Below, piece by piece: positions 7,289 through 14,763 of a DNA stretch of 32,319 bases (position 1 is the stretch's first letter; each line of letters starts with the position of its first letter). Source of the stretch: Streptomyces kebangsaanensis (GTDB taxonomy: Bacteria; Actinomycetota; Actinomycetes; Streptomycetales; Streptomycetaceae); NCBI RefSeq assembly GCF_001906585.1, contig NZ_JUJA01000006.1, positions 1 through 32,319 of the forward strand, read 5' to 3'. The position numbers and the translations under genes were made by a program. The notes beneath the pieces were generated by a model. It made no database searches. It was not told where the DNA came from and saw only the letters and a program-made list of their open reading frames with translations.

Positions 7289-8185
7289 CACCTCCAGCAC
7301 CTGCACCGCCCACGGCGTGAAGCCGCCCTCGTCCGGGTCCGGCTTGTACTGGGCGAAGCCCGGCAGCCCGTTGGCCCGCACCGGCAGCAGCCGGGAGTTC
7401 GCGCAGGCGGCGCCCAGCGTCGCCATGAAGCCCGTGATGTCCGCCGAGCCCGTCAGCCACAGGTCGAACGGCGGCATCGTCATCACCGCGTCCTCGTGCA
7501 GCAGCGCGGTCAGCGCCGTCATGTCGTACCCCTCGAACGCCTTCACATAGCGCTCCAGGAGCCGCTGCTGCTCCTCGTCCAGCGGGTCCGACACGGCCGC
7601 GTCGGCGGCCCGGTCGCGCCGCTCGGCGAGCGTGGCACGCGCCCGCTGCAGCGCGCTGTTGACCGAGGCGACCGACGTGTCCAGCAGCTCGGCGACCTCG
7701 CTCGCCCTCCAGGCCAGCACCTCGCGCAGGATCAGCACCGCCCGCTGCCTGGGCGGCAGCTGCTGCAGGGCCGCCATGAAGGCCAGCCGCACCGACTCCT
7801 TGGCGACCGCCGCCTCCGCCGGGTCCTCGACCGCCGGCAGCACCCGGGCGTCCGGCATCGGCTCCAGCCACGTGTGGTCCGGGCGCGGGGACAGCGCCGC
7901 GCGGGCCAGCGGCGTGGACTCGGTCAGGTCCATCGGCCGGGCGCGCTTGTTGCCCGCCGCCAGCAGGTCCAGGCAGACGTTCGTCGCGATGCGGTAGAGC
8001 CAGGAGCGCAGACTGGAGCGCCCCTCGAACCTGTCGTGGCTCCGCCAGGCGCGCACCAGGGTGTCCTGGACCGCGTCCTCCGCCTCGAAGGACGAGCCGA
8101 GCATCCGGTAGCAGTAACCGGTCAGCTCGACCCGGTACTTCTCCAGCTGCTCGGCGAGGTCCGTCGTCGCCGTACCGTTTCCCAT
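7205..8185 (-). CDS. SigG-like ECF sigma factor with C-terminal SnoaL-like domain
   Basis: This is a 326-residue sigma-70 family protein. Region 2 (about 15-85) includes YCYRMLGSSFEAEDAVQDTLVRAW and SWLYRIATNVCLD. Region 4 (about 130-190) includes LPPRQRAVLILREVLAWRASEVAELL and SVASVNSALQRARATL. Residues ~205-326 form an added domain (RYVKAFEGYDMTALTALLHEDAVMTMPP and onward) of the SnoaL/NTF2 type. Such tails are known to regulate SigG/SigJ-type ECF sigma factors in place of a separate anti-sigma factor. I chose ATG 8185, which is preceded by GGGGTGGGTGG; an upstream start at 8239 would add 18 unconserved-looking residues. It is transcribed after the MFS gene but separated from it by a hairpin, and its 3' end overlaps the STAS gene tail to tail. 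Confidence 0.88.
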   Translation of the reverse strand: MGNGTATTDLAEQLEKYRVELTGYCYRMLGSSFEAEDAVQDTLVRAWRSHDRFEGRSSLRSWLYRIATNVCLDLLAAGNKRARPMDLTESTPLARAALSPRPDHTWLEPMPDARVLPAVEDPAEAAVAKESVRLAFMAALQQLPPRQRAVLILREVLAWRASEVAELLDTSVASVNSALQRARATLAERRDRAADAAVSDPLDEEQQRLLERYVKAFEGYDMTALTALLHEDAVMTMPPFDLWLTGSADITGFMATLGAACANSRLLPVRANGLPGFAQYKPDPDEGGFTPWAVQVLEVSGGRITGFHCFLDTRRWFPLFELPPRL

Positions 8186-8267
8186 CGTCCACCCACCCCT
8201 GTGGCCGTCCTGTCCGGTGCGCGTCGTCACGCCCAGCACTTCGGAAGCTACCGCGGGGCACTGACAA

Positions 8268-8290
8268 CGGCCCTCGGAGCGGAAGGGCCG
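8268..8290 (-). terminator. Hairpin after the MFS gene
   Basis: CGGCCCT (8268-8274) pairs with AGGGCCG (8284-8290) around a 9-nt loop. It lies 16 bases past the MFS stop and before the sigma factor start. It is short, so it is at most a moderate terminator. Confidence 0.4.
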
Positions 8291-8306
8291 GCAGGTCGGG
8301 TGGCGT

Positions 8307-9605
8307 CTACGCCGGTACCAACTCCCTGCGCGCCGCCACGCGCGCCGCCCGCGAGCCGAGCACCGTGATCGCCACGACGCCCAGCACCGCCAGCAGCCCC
8401 ACGCCGACCGTTCCCGCCCAGCCCTCGGAGTGGAAGGCCATCGCGCCCACCGTGCTGCCCACGCTGGAGCCGATGTAGTAGGCGGACTGGTAGAGCGCCG
8501 AGGCCTGGGCGCGGCCGTGGGTGGCCGTCCTGCTGACCGCCGAGGAGGCGACCGCGTGCCCGGCGAAGAAGCCCGCCGTGATCAGGACCAGGCCCAGCAG
8601 CACCGGCGCGACCGACCCCGGCAGGGACAGCAGCAGACCCGCCGCCGTCGTGGCGCCCGCCAGGTACAGCGCACCCCTGCGGCCCAGCCGGCCCACCAGC
8701 CGGCCCGCCGTCGACGCCGACACCGTACCCACCAGGTACACCAGGAAGATCGAGCCGACGATGCCCTGGGGGAGGGAGAAGGGGGCCTCGGTCAGGCGGT
8801 AGCCGATCACCGTGTAGACGCCGCCGAACACCGTCATGAACAGCGCGCCGATCGCGTACAGGCGGCGCAGCAGCGGGTCGGCGAGGTGGTCGCGGACCGT
8901 ACGGGCCACCGTGCGCGGGCGCAGCGAGCCCGCCGTGAAGTGCCGCGGCGCCGGCAGCAGCAGGCGGAAGGCCACCGCGCACCCCACCGCGACCACGCCG
9001 ATCACCCCGACGGCGACCCGCCAGCCCCACTCCTGGGCCACCCAGCCGGTGATGACCCGGCCGCTCATGCCGCCCACGCTGTTGCCCGCAACGAACAGGC
9101 CGATCGCCGTGACCAGCGCCCTGGGCCGGACCTCCTCCGCCAGATACGCCTGCGCCGACGCCGGCACACCCGCCAGCGCGGCACCCTGCAGCGCCCGCAG
9201 CACCACCAGCGCGCCCAGCGACGGCGCGAAGGGCACCAGCAGCCCGACGGCCACCGCGACCGCCAGCGAGGCCGTCATGACCGTACGCCTGCCGAAACGT
9301 TCCGACAGCGCGCTCATCGGAAGGACGAAGAGCGCCAGACCGCCGGTCGCCGCCGCCACCGTCCAGCTCGCCTCGCCCGCCGCCACCCGGAACTCGCCGG
9401 AGATCAGCGGCAGCAGGGCCTGCGTGGAGTACAGCAGCGCGAAGGTCGCGACGCCGGCGAGGAAGAGGGCCAGGTTCATCCGGCGGTAGCCGGGGCCGCC
9501 CGGGGCCGTGCGGGAGTCGGAGTCGGGGAGGGTGCCGGGGAAGGGGCCGGGGGTCGGGGTGACGGCGTCCACGGCGGTGGACGCCCCGGTATGGGCGGAA
9601 GTCAT
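8307..9605 (-). CDS. MFS exporter, YnfM-like
   Basis: This is a 432-residue major facilitator superfamily protein with about twelve membrane segments. Visible landmarks are a Pro/Gly/Thr-rich cytoplasmic N-terminus (about 1-40), a first helix NLALFLAGVATFALLYS, the loop 2-3 motif SERFGRRTV (about 99-107), and the mid-protein loop LPAPRHFTAGSLRPRTVARTVRDHL. The pattern LLPLISGEFRVAAGEASWTV fits the YnfM-type group of drug/arabinose-efflux-like transporters. The start ATG 9605 avoids overlap with the divergent LysR gene; an in-frame ATG at 9677 would overlap it. Divergent pairing with a LysR regulator 63 bases away suggests the regulator controls this exporter. The substrate is unknown. Confidence 0.88.
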   Translation of the reverse strand: MTSAHTGASTAVDAVTPTPGPFPGTLPDSDSRTAPGGPGYRRMNLALFLAGVATFALLYSTQALLPLISGEFRVAAGEASWTVAAATGGLALFVLPMSALSERFGRRTVMTASLAVAVAVGLLVPFAPSLGALVVLRALQGAALAGVPASAQAYLAEEVRPRALVTAIGLFVAGNSVGGMSGRVITGWVAQEWGWRVAVGVIGVVAVGCAVAFRLLLPAPRHFTAGSLRPRTVARTVRDHLADPLLRRLYAIGALFMTVFGGVYTVIGYRLTEAPFSLPQGIVGSIFLVYLVGTVSASTAGRLVGRLGRRGALYLAGATTAAGLLLSLPGSVAPVLLGLVLITAGFFAGHAVASSAVSRTATHGRAQASALYQSAYYIGSSVGSTVGAMAFHSEGWAGTVGVGLLAVLGVVAITVLGSRAARVAARRELVPA

Positions 9606-9633
9606 GCTGCGACCGTAGGAACACCCGCACTCA

Positions 9634-9661
9634 TCCGTCCAATGCACGGACTTGCCATAAT
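9634..9661 (+). promoter_or_regulatory. Divergent MFS/LysR control region with inverted repeat and -10
   Basis: The repeat TCCGT-N7-ACGGA (9634-9650) is a candidate LysR binding site. CATAAT (9656-9661) lies 7 nt upstream of the LysR ATG at 9669. No Shine-Dalgarno sequence intervenes, so the LysR transcript is probably leaderless. Confidence 0.45.
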
Positions 9662-9668
9662 CGTTCCC

Positions 9669-10622
9669 ATGGTGCATCAGCAGAGGTCGCAGGGGTGGCT
9701 GTCACAGACCGGTGACACAGAAGACATCGTCACGCTGCTCGCGCCGCGCCTCGCGCACTTCGCCGGCGTGGCCCGCACCGAGCACGTCACCCGTGCCGCG
9801 CAGGAGATGCGGGTCCCGCAGTCCACGCTGTCGCGGGCCATGGCCCGGCTGGAGGAGGACCTCGGCGTCGACCTCTTCGCCCGCCGGGGCCGCACCGTCT
9901 CCCTGACCCCCGCGGGCCGCGCCTTCCTCGCCTCCGTCGAACGCGCCCTCGCCGAGATCGGGCGCGCCGCCGACGAGGTGCGCGCCGACGCCGACCCGGC
10001 CACCGGCAAGGTCGCCTTCGGCTTCCTGCACACCATGGGCGCCGAGACCGTGCCCGGCCTCATCCACGCCTTCCGCGCCGACCACCCCCGCGTCCGCTTC
10101 AGCCTCGTCCAGGACTACGGCGAGGCCATGCTGAAGCGGCTGCGGGCCGGCGAACTCGACCTCTGCCTGACGTCCCCCGTGCCGGACGCGCCCGACCTCG
10201 TGGCCCGCCGCCTGGACGAGCAGAAGCTGCGCCTGGTCGTCCCCGCCGACCACCGCCTCGCCGCCCGCCGCCGCATCCGCCTGGCGGAGGCCGCCGACGA
10301 GACCTTCGTGACCCTGGAACCCGGCTACGGTCTGCGCCGCATCACCGACGACCTGTGCCGCGAGGCCGGCTTCAAGCCGCGCGTCGCCTTCGAGGGCGAG
10401 GAGGCCGAGACGCTGCGGGGCCTGGTCGCGGCGGGCCTCGGGGTCGCCCTGCTGCCCCCGCCGGCCGTCCCCCGTCCGGGCGTCGTCGAACTGACGGTGA
10501 CGGCCCCGCGCGCGGTCCGGGAGATCGGCGTGGCCTGGCTGGAGGGGCACCCGGACACACCGCCGGTGACGGCCTTCAAGAAGTTCCTGCTGGCGAAACG
10601 AGGGAAGCTGCTCCCCACCTGA
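9669..10622 (+). CDS. LysR-family transcriptional regulator
   Basis: This is a 317-residue LysR regulator. The N-terminal winged helix-turn-helix (about 25-85) reads LAHFAGVARTEHVTRAAQEM, PQSTLSRAMARLEEDLGV and DLFARRGRTVSLTPAG. The effector domain follows: the first Rossmann-like lobe begins GKVAFGFLHTMGAETVPGLI (about 113-132), then the family's LDLCLTSP element and VAAGLGVALLPPPAV near residue 265. Start ATG 9669 lies just after a CATAAT -10 and has no ribosome-binding site, consistent with leaderless translation. It is divergent from the MFS exporter, the classic arrangement for a LysR protein controlling an efflux gene in response to its substrate. The inducer cannot be inferred. Confidence 0.92.
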   Translation: MVHQQRSQGWLSQTGDTEDIVTLLAPRLAHFAGVARTEHVTRAAQEMRVPQSTLSRAMARLEEDLGVDLFARRGRTVSLTPAGRAFLASVERALAEIGRAADEVRADADPATGKVAFGFLHTMGAETVPGLIHAFRADHPRVRFSLVQDYGEAMLKRLRAGELDLCLTSPVPDAPDLVARRLDEQKLRLVVPADHRLAARRRIRLAEAADETFVTLEPGYGLRRITDDLCREAGFKPRVAFEGEEAETLRGLVAAGLGVALLPPPAVPRPGVVELTVTAPRAVREIGVAWLEGHPDTPPVTAFKKFLLAKRGKLLPT

Positions 10623-10640
10623 GCGGAGACGTCTCCTGCC

Positions 10641-10714
10641 CCCGGCCCGGGCGAGGGCACCTCCCGTCCCGGCCCGGCGAGGACGGCTCCCGTCCCGTCC
10701 CGGCCCGGGCGAGG
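10641..10714. repeat. Three imperfect direct repeats between convergent genes
   Basis: CCCGGCCCGGGCGAGG occurs at 10641-10656 and 10699-10714, with a one-base-shorter copy at 10668-10682. They fill the gap between the LysR and hydrolase stops. A perfect palindrome GGAGACGTCTCC (10625-10636) precedes them. Together these may form terminator-like structure. Confidence 0.55.
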
Positions 10715-10721
10715 ACGCCTC

Positions 10722-11480
10722 CTACCGCAACGTCCTGCCGAACCCCGCCGCCAGCGGCATCCGCAGCCCCAGCGGCGGCGGAGCCGCGAGCGCGTCCTGG
10801 ACCGGCCGCGAGAACGCCCGCCCGAACAACGTGCCCATGACGAAGTCCGAGGCGAGCGCCACGACTTCGTCCCGGTACTGCCGTAAGCCGTGTCCGTCGG
10901 CGTGGACTTCGAACCGGCACACGTCCCGGTTCACCTTCTTCGCCCGCTCCGCGAACCGGAACGACCGCCCGGGGTCGGCCCGTTCGTCGTTCGTGCCGTG
11001 CACGATCAGCACCCGGCGCCCGACGAGATGCTTCACCGGTTCGGACGCGGCCGCCGCGCCGTCCCCGGGCAGCCAGGGCGCGATCGCCACCACGGAGCCG
11101 ACGGTCTCGTGCCCGCCCGCGTGCAGCGCGGCCCGGCCGCCCATGCCGAGACCGGCGAGACACACCGGCACGTCCCCGTAGCGCCGTACGACCTCCTCGA
11201 CGGCCCACGCGGCGTCGCGGGCCGTATGCGCCTCGCCGCCGTTCCAGCCGCGGTAGCGGTAGTGCACCACGTGGACGGCCAGGCCCTCGTCGCGTCCCAG
11301 CCGGGCCAGCCGGCGCCCCAGCGCGCGCACCGAGGCGGCCGCCCGCACCGGCGAGGGCCTGCGGCCGGACACCTCCTGGCCACCCGGGAGCAGCAGCACC
11401 GCTCCGCCCACCGCCGCCGGCTCCGGGCCGAGCGTCCTCCCCAGCCGGGCCGTGCGAACCGGCGTCGCCTGCTCTGTCAT
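10722..11480 (-). CDS. Alpha/beta-hydrolase-fold protein lacking the nucleophile serine
   Basis: This is a 252-residue protein with the alpha/beta hydrolase layout. An early strand AVLLLPGG (about 27-34) carries the oxyanion-like loop, and [16 protein letters not shown] resembles dienelactone-hydrolase/BAAT-like members. The acid-bearing strand is [17 protein letters not shown], and the His loop is HADGHGLRQ. The nucleophile elbow reads [13 protein letters not shown], so the G-x-S-x-G serine is Gly (codon GGC in the DNA). The predicted Asp and His are kept. It may therefore be a non-hydrolytic family member or use another nucleophile. It starts at ATG 11480, embedded in a near-perfect 22-bp palindrome, and is divergent from add. 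The function is unknown, and linkage to nucleoside metabolism is positional only. Confidence 0.8.
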   Translation of the reverse strand: MTEQATPVRTARLGRTLGPEPAAVGGAVLLLPGGQEVSGRRPSPVRAAASVRALGRRLARLGRDEGLAVHVVHYRYRGWNGGEAHTARDAAWAVEEVVRRYGDVPVCLAGLGMGGRAALHAGGHETVGSVVAIAPWLPGDGAAAASEPVKHLVGRRVLIVHGTNDERADPGRSFRFAERAKKVNRDVCRFEVHADGHGLRQYRDEVVALASDFVMGTLFGRAFSRPVQDALAAPPPLGLRMPLAAGFGRTLR

Positions 11481-11490
11481 GACAGAACAG
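11469..11490. promoter_or_regulatory. 22-bp palindrome over the hydrolase start codon
   Basis: The perfect 14-bp core TCTGTCATGACAGA (11473-11486) is flanked by one mismatch and then three more paired bases on each side. It covers the hydrolase start codon (ATG at 11480-11478) and the adjacent transcription-start region. It is a candidate operator for a dimeric (for example TetR-like) repressor. Confidence 0.5.
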
Positions 11491-11564
11491 TCTCAGAAGC
11501 AGCGGTGTACGCCACCCGTCCGGGCGGTCACCGTTACATATCGACGGATGTGTACAGGGGTGAT

Positions 11565-11586
11565 CTACGCGCGTAGGCGTTACAGT
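11565..11586 (+). promoter_or_regulatory. Nucleoside-regulon operator and leaderless promoter of add
   Basis: The perfect palindrome CTACGCGCGTAG is at 11565-11576. It is followed after four bases by the -10 TACAGT (11581-11586). Six bases separate the -10 from the ATG at 11593, so transcription should start at the start codon. The operator sits where RNA polymerase would contact the -35/-10 spacer, which fits repression. Confidence 0.78.
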
Positions 11587-11592
11587 GCGGAA

Positions 11593-12756
11593 ATGACGAG
11601 CCAGACTGCCCACGTGGGGAACACCCCGAGCTCGGACCAGATCCGCCGGGCGCCCAAGGTTCTGCTGCACGACCACCTCGACGGCGGGCTCCGCCCGGCC
11701 ACGATCGTCGAACTCGCCCGCGACACCGGGTACGCCCAACTCCCCGAGACCGACCCGGAAAAGCTCGGCCTGTGGTTCCGGGAGGCCGCCGACTCCGGTT
11801 CCCTCGAAAGGTACTTGGAGACCTTCTCGCACACCGTCGGCGTCATGCAGACCCACGACGCCCTCGTCCGGGTCGCCCGCGAGTGCGCCGAGGACCTCGC
11901 GGCGGACGGTGTCGTCTACGCCGAGGTGCGCTACGCCCCCGAGCAGCACCTGGAGGGCGGACTGAGCCTGGAGCAGGTCGTCGAGGCCGTCAACGAGGGG
12001 TTCCGGGAGGGCGAACGGGCCGCGCGGGCGGCCGGCCGGCGCATCCGGGTCGGTGCCCTGCTCACCGCCATGCGGCACGCGGCCCGCTCCCTGGAGATCG
12101 CCGAACTCGCCAACCGCTACCGGGACTCGGGCGTCGTCGGCTTCGACATCGCGGGCGCGGAGGCCGGCCACCCGCCCACCCGGCACCTGGACGCCTTCGA
12201 GTACCTCAAGCGGGAGAACAACCACTTCACCATCCACGCCGGCGAGGCCTTCGGCCTGCCCTCCATCTGGCAGGCGCTGCAGTGGTGCGGCGCGGACCGG
12301 CTCGGGCACGGGGTGCGCATCATCGACGACATCCAGGTGCACGAGGACGGCACGGTCGAGCTGGGGCGGCTGGCCTCGTACGTCCGCGACAAGCGCATCC
12401 CGTTGGAGCTGTGCCCCAGCTCCAACCTCCAGACCGGCGCGGCGTCCTCGTACGCCGAGCACCCGATCGGGCTGCTGCGGCGGCTGCTGTTCCGCGCCAC
12501 GGTCAACACGGACAACCGGCTCATGTCCCACACCAGCATGAGCCGGGAATTCGAGCACCTTGTCGAGGCGTTCGGTTACACGCTCGACGACATGCAGTGG
12601 TTCTCCGTCAATGCGATGAAATCAGCGTTCATTCCTTTCGATGAACGACTGGCGATGATCAATGACGTGATCAAGCCCGGGTACGCGGCACTGAAATCCG
12701 AATGGCTGTTTAAGGGAACCGCGTCCACCAGCGGTTCTGTGGGACCGGAGGGCTGA
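11593..12756 (+). CDS. add: Adenosine deaminase
   Basis: This is a 387-residue zinc hydrolase that converts adenosine and deoxyadenosine to inosine and deoxyinosine, which PNP at 25675-26499 can then split. Metal and catalytic residues are present: His26 and His28 in HDHLDG, His215 and Glu218 in HAGE, His239 in GHGVR, and the Asp of VNTDN (Asp307). The binding segment CPSSNLQTG is intact. The C-terminus carries a ~20-residue Ser/Gly-rich tail. I chose ATG 11593 because the conserved domain begins close after it and a -10 element lies exactly six bases upstream, implying a leaderless transcript. The upstream palindrome places it in the same regulon as the transporter, deoC and PNP. The gene stands alone, followed by a hairpin at 12790-12820. 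Confidence 0.95.
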   Translation: MTSQTAHVGNTPSSDQIRRAPKVLLHDHLDGGLRPATIVELARDTGYAQLPETDPEKLGLWFREAADSGSLERYLETFSHTVGVMQTHDALVRVARECAEDLAADGVVYAEVRYAPEQHLEGGLSLEQVVEAVNEGFREGERAARAAGRRIRVGALLTAMRHAARSLEIAELANRYRDSGVVGFDIAGAEAGHPPTRHLDAFEYLKRENNHFTIHAGEAFGLPSIWQALQWCGADRLGHGVRIIDDIQVHEDGTVELGRLASYVRDKRIPLELCPSSNLQTGAASSYAEHPIGLLRRLLFRATVNTDNRLMSHTSMSREFEHLVEAFGYTLDDMQWFSVNAMKSAFIPFDERLAMINDVIKPGYAALKSEWLFKGTASTSGSVGPEG

Positions 12757-12789
12757 CCGAGGGGAGAAGGGGAGCGAGTGATCTTCACA

Positions 12790-12820
12790 ATCCGTCCGCA
12801 TTCCCGTGTTTGCGGCGGAT
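12790..12820 (+). terminator. Terminator after add
   Basis: ATCCGTCCGCA (12790-12800) pairs with TGCGGCGGAT (12811-12820), giving 10 bp with one bulged T and a 10-nt loop, 34 bases past the add stop. Confidence 0.6.
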
Positions 12821-12884
12821 GGCCCGACGTGTTTACGGTCGTGGACCGCTCAGTTCCCCGTCTTCCATTCAAGGACGCATTTTC

Positions 12885-13205
12885 ATGAAGCAGTCTGCCG
12901 CCAAGACCCTCGGTGTCGCCGCCCTCGGTGTCGCTTTCGCCGCCGTTGGCGCGGGCGCCGCGAACGCCGCCCCGGCCGCACCGGACGCGGGCCAGGTGCT
13001 CGGCTCCGTCAGCAAGGCGCTCCCGACGGAGAACGTCAGCAAGACGCTGCCGACCGGCCAGGCGCTGAACCAGGCCCAGCCCACGGTCCAGAAGGGTCTC
13101 GCCGCCGCGCAGCCCGTCGCCCGTGACACGCTCGGCAACGGCCCGGCCAAGCAGGTCGGCGGCCTGCTCGGCGGCCTGCCGGTGAACGGGCTGCCGCTGG
13201 GCTGA
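12885..13205 (+). CDS. Small secreted protein, unknown function
   Basis: This is a 106-residue exported protein that I do not recognise as a characterised family. A classic signal peptide is visible: MKQSAAK, then the hydrophobic stretch TLGVAALGVAFAAVGAGA, with likely cleavage after ANA-APA (about residue 28-30). The mature ~77 residues have no Cys and are rich in Ala, Gly, Leu and Gln, with two related segments (VSKALPTENVSKTLPTGQAL). It ends in GGLLGGLPVNGLPLG. ATG 12885 has AAGGA at 12871-12875. The C-terminal GGLPVNG..LG resembles the GGIPVAGQALG ending of the secreted protein at 18979, so the two may be distant paralogues flanking the afsQ locus. It is likely released or wall-associated; the role is unknown. 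Confidence 0.75.
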   Translation: MKQSAAKTLGVAALGVAFAAVGAGAANAAPAAPDAGQVLGSVSKALPTENVSKTLPTGQALNQAQPTVQKGLAAAQPVARDTLGNGPAKQVGGLLGGLPVNGLPLG

Positions 13206-13223
13206 GTCGGCTGCCGCACGACC

Positions 13224-13253
13224 GGGGCGCACCCCTCGCGCAGGGGGCGCCCC
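13224..13253 (+). terminator. Terminator after the small secreted protein gene
   Basis: GGGGCGC and CCCCT (13224-13236, one bulged A) pair with AGGGG and GCGCCCC (13242-13253), a 12-bp stem with a 5-nt loop. It is followed by an AT-rich stretch, GTATTAATT. Confidence 0.75.
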
Positions 13254-13288
13254 GTATTAATTGCTCCTTCACCTGCGGGGCGCTTTCA

Positions 13289-13356
13289 GCCGGTGTCGGG
13301 GGCCCGAACGCGCGGAGGCGCGGAGCGCTGAGCACGATCGGGCCCCCGACACCGGC
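13289..13356. repeat. Perfect 19-bp inverted repeat between convergent genes
   Basis: GCCGGTGTCGGGGGCCCGA (13289-13307) is perfectly complementary to 13338-13356, with a 30-nt loop. It lies between the secreted-protein terminator and the VanZ-like gene stop. It is longer than needed for termination of either convergent gene. Bidirectional termination is the simplest role. Confidence 0.8.
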
Positions 13357-13481
13357 GCGCCCCTACGGCTCAGTCGCGGCCGGCGCGTGGGAGCGGTGGG
13401 ATGGGTGGGCCCTCGCCGTTCTCCTGGAGCGGGCAGGTTGCTCACCGGGCCCGGCGTCATGGAGCTTCGCTTGCCCTGACG

Positions 13482-14063
13482 TCACGGGGACGACGGCGGC
13501 ACGGCGTCGGTCCACGGGGCGAGGCCCACCCTGGGGATGGTCGGAGTGCGCCCCTGGGGCGGGTCCTCCTGGCGTACGGCCGGCCGGTCCCGGTGTTCGG
13601 CCCTGTGGCGGAGGCGGGAGCGGCCCGCGGGAACGATCACCAGGTGGGCCAGGGCCACGCCCACGGTGTTGAGCAGCAGGACGTCCACGTCCACGACCCG
13701 GCCGGGCACGCCGGTCTGCAGCAGGGCTATGCCCAGCGAGACCAGGGCGCCGACGGCCAGCGTACGGATCAGGGAGGCCACCGGGGAGACGCGGAGTCTG
13801 CCGTGGGCCATCGGCAGCAGGACGCCCAGCGGAGCGAGCAGCGCGAGTCCCCCGCCGACGCGCCGGGCCGCCTCGAACCGGCCCAGTGCCAGGTCGGCGC
13901 GGATGGTGGCGAACGGGCGCAGGTTGGGCGGCGTCACCCAGGGGACGTCCAGCGGACGCAGCGTGAGCCAGGCGACGAGCGCGAGATGGGCGACAAGGAG
14001 GACACCCCCTGTCACACGGACGCGGATCGCGGCGCTGCCGCCGATGGAGCCTTGACGCTGCAC
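13482..14063 (-). CDS. VanZ-like membrane protein
   Basis: This is a 193-residue protein with about four membrane segments (roughly 17-38, 69-87, 98-116 and 124-143). The pattern fits the VanZ-like domain: LALVAWLTLRPLDVP early, an NLRPFATI loop, then RVGGGLALLAPLGVLLP and TGVPGRVVDVDVLLLNTVGVALAHLV, which carries the family's D-x-x-(L/N)-N-x-x-G element. A basic, Pro-rich cytoplasmic tail of ~50 residues follows. GTG 14063 is preceded almost directly by AGGGGAG; an in-frame GTG 48 bases downstream is possible. VanZ relatives are linked to teicoplanin resistance in enterococci, but most actinobacterial members have no known function. It follows the afsQ lipoprotein gene on the same strand after 94 bases, so read-through is possible. 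Confidence 0.82.
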   Translation of the reverse strand: MQRQGSIGGSAAIRVRVTGGVLLVAHLALVAWLTLRPLDVPWVTPPNLRPFATIRADLALGRFEAARRVGGGLALLAPLGVLLPMAHGRLRVSPVASLIRTLAVGALVSLGIALLQTGVPGRVVDVDVLLLNTVGVALAHLVIVPAGRSRLRHRAEHRDRPAVRQEDPPQGRTPTIPRVGLAPWTDAVPPSSP

Positions 14064-14157
14064 GCTCCCCTAGACGCGGCCCCCGGCACGATCGGTTCCG
14101 GCAGGCGGGCACGCACCACCGTGCGAGCTGCGCCACACGTGTCCGGCCCCCCGTGCG

Positions 14158-14763
14158 TCAGTCGCCGGTCACCTGGGTCGACGGCGGCTTCGTGGTGCCC
14201 GGCCGGGAGCGCAACTCCTCGCTGCACAGGTAACGGCGCAGCCGGGTGTCGTCCGGGCCGCCGAGGACCACGGAGCCGTCGCCCTCGGCGGCCGCCGAGT
14301 CGGACAGCGTGCAGACGATCTGTGCGAGGGCGTACGGGGTGAGGCCGTCCGGCGCGGTGCTCAGCCGGAGCGTTTCCCCGGGGTCCTTGGGGTGCGGACC
14401 GGTGACGGTCAGCCCGCCGGGGACGTGCGTGGTGTACCCGGCCGCCGACTCGCCGGCCGACGGTGTCGCGGCGAGCTGGCCGAGCAGCCCCTGTGCCACG
14501 ATCACGCGCCGCTGTGCGTCCGCCGTGTCCTCCGGCACGCGTACCGTCCGGTCGACGGCCACCAGCGACGAGCCGCACAGCAGGAACACCTGCACGGGCA
14601 CTCCGCGCGGGGGCTGCGCGGTCACGTCCGGCTGGGACAGCGAGCAGGGCACGCGGGAGGGCGCGGCGCCGAAGTCCGTGGGCACCTCGGTGGGGCGGAT
14701 CCCGCAGCCGGTGAGCAGCAGGGCCAGGGCGGGCAGCACCGGCAGGAGTCGGCGTACGTTCAC
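14158..14763 (-). CDS. AfsQ-locus lipoprotein, GerMN-like
   Basis: This is a 201-residue lipoprotein with a signal peptide and lipobox ending LLLTGC (Cys20), so it is probably anchored on the outer face of the membrane. The mature part shows a GerMN-like pattern: VPVQVFLLCGSSLVAVDRTV, a region RVIVAQGLLGQL, then LTVTGP, LRLSTAPDG and LAQIVCTLSD. GTG 14763 overlaps the afsQ2 stop (GTGA), so it is translated with the sensor kinase. Lipoproteins co-encoded with two-component systems often modulate signal sensing; that role here is inference from the operon. The conserved position next to AfsQ2 matches the S. coelicolor arrangement as I know it. No enzymatic motif is seen. Confidence 0.85.
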   Translation of the reverse strand: MNVRRLLPVLPALALLLTGCGIRPTEVPTDFGAAPSRVPCSLSQPDVTAQPPRGVPVQVFLLCGSSLVAVDRTVRVPEDTADAQRRVIVAQGLLGQLAATPSAGESAAGYTTHVPGGLTVTGPHPKDPGETLRLSTAPDGLTPYALAQIVCTLSDSAAAEGDGSVVLGGPDDTRLRRYLCSEELRSRPGTTKPPSTQVTGD

